Shown piece by piece: positions 62,385 to 64,000 of a stretch of 64,000 nucleotides of DNA (position 1 is the first letter of the stretch; every line of letters starts with the position of its first letter). A model generated the notes under the pieces. That model had not been told where the DNA came from. It saw only the letters and a list, made by a program, of their open reading frames with translations, and ran no database searches. Origin of the DNA: Cyanoderma ruficeps (Eukaryota > Chordata > Aves > Passeriformes > Timaliidae); the NCBI GenBank assembly GCA_008694505.1, contig VZDJ01000033.1:3435745-3499744 (forward strand), written 5' to 3'. The translations under genes and the position numbers were made by a program.

Positions 62385-62756
62385 CTAAACCATAGCACCC
62401 AGTGCCACATCCAGTCTTTTCTTAAACACATCCAGGGATGGTGACCCCACCACCCCCCTGGGCAGACAATTCCAGTACTTTATTATTCTTTCAGTGAAAA
62501 ACTTTTTCCTAATATCAAACCTATGTTTTCCTTGGTGCAGGTTGAGGCTGTGTCCTCTTGTTCTGTCAGTTTCTGCCTGGAGGAAGAGACCAACCCCCAG
62601 CTGACTATAGCCACCTTTCAGGGAGTTGTAGAGAGTGGTAAGGCCACCCTTGAGTCTCCTTTTCTCCAGGCTAAACACTCCCAGCTCCCTCAGTTGTTCC
62701 TCACAGGGTTCGTGTTCCCAGCACCTCACCAGCCTTGTTGCCTTCTCTGGATGCAT
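62385..62756 (-). pseudogene. C-terminal remnant of CR1 reverse transcriptase ORF
   Basis: A 123-residue open frame ending in TAG at 62387-62385. It shows the conserved C-terminal CR1 ORF2 blocks: ATRLV near residue 6, LRELGVFSLEKRRLKG near residues 22-37, LKGGYSQLGVGLF near 46-58, DIRKKFFTERIIKYWNCLP near 81-99 and SLDVFKKRLDVAL near 106-118. This region lies after the polymerase catalytic domain, which is absent together with the endonuclease domain, so the copy has no activity. The methionine start is fortuitous: an in-frame TGA lies directly upstream, and the CR1 reading continues upstream in another frame (through a CR1-like peptide VLAPQFRKD at 62769-62806), implying a one-base deletion near 62740. 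Confidence 0.9.
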
Positions 62757-62765
62757 TCAAGCATC

Positions 62766-62890
62766 TCAGTGTCCTTCCTAAACTGAGGGGCCAGGACTGG
62801 ACACAGCACTCAATGTCCTTCCTGAACTAAGGGCCCAAAACTGGACACAGCATTCAATGTCCTTCCTAAACTGAGGGGCCCAAAACTGGG
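62766..62890. repeat. 44-bp tandem repeat inside CR1, 2.8 copies
   Basis: Units begin at 62766, 62810 and 62854 with TCAGTGTCC or TCAATGTCC and run through CTTCCTAAACTGAGGGGCC and CTGGACACAGCA. The third unit stops at CTGG (62889). On the minus strand each unit encodes the CR1 segment VLAPQFRKD or similar. Because 44 is not a multiple of three, the array breaks the reading frame. Units differ at several positions, so the array is not brand new. Confidence 0.92.
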
Positions 62891-62974
62891 CCACTGCACC
62901 CATGTGCTTACAACCCCTTAGGGTCACTCAAAATTCATACCATAGGAGAGAAATTGCCAGCTAAGAGAGAGAGA
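62886..62974 (+). repeat. 89-bp dispersed duplication, copy B, abutting CR1
   Basis: About 91% identical to 58432-58520 in the same orientation, 4.45 kb away. Its left edge (CTGG) coincides with the point where CR1 homology ends, so the segment lies immediately 5' of the truncated CR1 on the CR1 sense strand. Sequence to its right (from 62975) is unrelated to that following copy A. Confidence 0.9.
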
Positions 62975-64000
62975 AAGACTCCAGACCTCAAAGGCTGGGG
63001 TCTAAATCTGCTGGTTTCAAGCTGAATCACAGCTCTTCAGGAATGCTGCAACTTCCCAGGGACGCTCCTTGCTTCTCAGAGGAAGGGGTGCAGGCCCTTC
63101 CAAGGTGCAGCAGTCTCTGCCGTGGATCATAACTAACTCACAAGAGGAAAATCCTGAAGTGGGTCCTGAAAACGTCTGAAACAACAGCTCAGGCTCAGGC
63201 GTAGCTGTCTTGTCTGAAAGAGCAATTCTGTCCTTTGATGTTCTTGTGCTTGATGGCAGAGCACTGCGCAGGAAGGACAGCAGGGACTCCAGCTGTCAGA
63301 AATATTTACGGATCTCTTGAGAAGGAAGGGTCGTTATCCAGAGGAGGTGAGCCTTGTAGGATGGAGGAGACCAAAACCAGGCATAGCACCTGGAGGGAGA
63401 CTTGAGAAGGACAGATACCTGTCAGATGCAACCAGAAACAGAAATTCCCAGTTGTCTTTAATTAAGCCTCTTCCTGTCCCATCAGAGGGAAATGGGTCCC
63501 TTGCCAGTAACAGAAAGGAAGTGTGTCAGTGCCTCTGCTGTTAATTTACTGTCCTCCTGGGACAGACATATCACATGTGCATGGTTTGATAACAGGCATC
63601 CTCCCATGAGGAGGTTCTGGCTCTTCACAGTATCTCTGGAAATGCCCTGAAGCTCATCCAGAGGCCCTGGAGAACCCTCTGAGCAGAGAGACCAGGACTT
63701 GAGAGGACAGGAATTAGGAGAAATGCCTGCTCAGTCCCAGCTGGTACCTGCTACCAAAAGGTCTGTCGAGCAGTGATGGAAAAACCATGCAGCATCTGTT
63801 TTCCAGAGGAGAGCTGTGCATGTGAGCCACAGTGTACAAGGGTTGAAATCTCTTGATTAAAACATATGTTGCAAGAAATGAGCAAAACCTAAAGTAAACA
63901 GTTTACACAGAGGCAGAGCATCTGCTGATTGCTGCTATACAGAGGCAAAATGAGGATCTTTTTGAAAATGGCCTCATTTTGCCCTTGGTGCCTTTTTTTA
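62975..64000. other. Noncoding DNA, nothing recognised
   Basis: No gene, repeat family or RNA recognised. The short frame at 63317-63544 (75 codons) has no recognisable domain. Confidence 0.5.

Larger units (their letters stand above)
62302..62890 (-). mobile_element. CR1 LINE retrotransposon, 5'-truncated
   Basis: CR1 is the main non-LTR retrotransposon of birds. Read on the minus strand, it contains the end of the reverse transcriptase ORF, then a short 3' UTR, then the diagnostic octamers ATTCTGTG ATTCTGTG ATTCTATG ending at 62302. Only about 590 bp of a full-length element of several kilobases remain, as is usual for target-primed insertion. The 5' side carries three copies of a 44-bp unit (62766-62890), which is unusual. 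Orientation is opposite to the window. Confidence 0.95.

Overview
This looks like about 64 kb of nuclear DNA from a bird, probably a songbird. The evidence is a CR1 retrotransposon whose 3' end carries the ATTCTGTG/ATTCTATG octamer repeats at 62302-62890, an older CR1 tail near 18.1 kb, and three solo-LTR-like endogenous retrovirus sequences (22.8-23.2, 47.3-48.1 and 57.0-57.7 kb) of types I associate with passerine genomes. The species assignment rests on memory of these families, not on a search. There are no operons, tRNA or rRNA genes, or CRISPR arrays.

I find no protein-coding gene that I can support. Open frames reach at most about 180 codons, stops are frequent in all frames, and none of the translations matches a family I recognise apart from the CR1 reverse transcriptase C-terminus (minus strand, 62385-62756). 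The window is best read as intergenic DNA or as the inside of one or more very long introns. Weak splice-like signals are listed separately at low confidence: a possible recursive splice site at 49388/49389, a possible 25-nt microexon at 34861-34885 and a possible 90-nt exon at 52142-52231.

Layout: 0-8 kb is unremarkable single-copy DNA with one possible ancient LTR (0.9-1.3 kb). 8.1-9.7 kb is a GC-richer block, low-complexity tracts (including the single N of the window at 8831) and a conserved-looking AT/homeodomain-motif block. 9.7-22.7 kb is mostly featureless, with a 32-bp tandem duplication and an old CR1 tail. 22.8-23.2 kb is a minus-strand LTR with its own TATA box and polyadenylation signal. 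From 23.4 to 45.1 kb several blocks of 150-430 bp (23.4, 23.9, 26.4, 28.3, 30.4, 36.5, 44.7 kb) have the texture of vertebrate conserved noncoding elements: rich in ATTA, GATA and octamer motifs, palindromes and uninterrupted complex sequence. 47.3-57.8 kb contains two related solo LTRs in the same orientation. 58.4-63.0 kb contains an 89-bp segment present twice, the second copy lying exactly at the 5' truncation point of the CR1 insertion.

If the conserved-looking blocks are real, the window would be part of a regulatory domain of a developmental gene outside it. That is inference from sequence texture, because conservation cannot be measured from one sequence. I see no evidence of a new multi-gene system here. 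The observations most worth testing are the CR1/89-bp chimera, the GATA and palindrome clusters, and the recursive-splice-like site.
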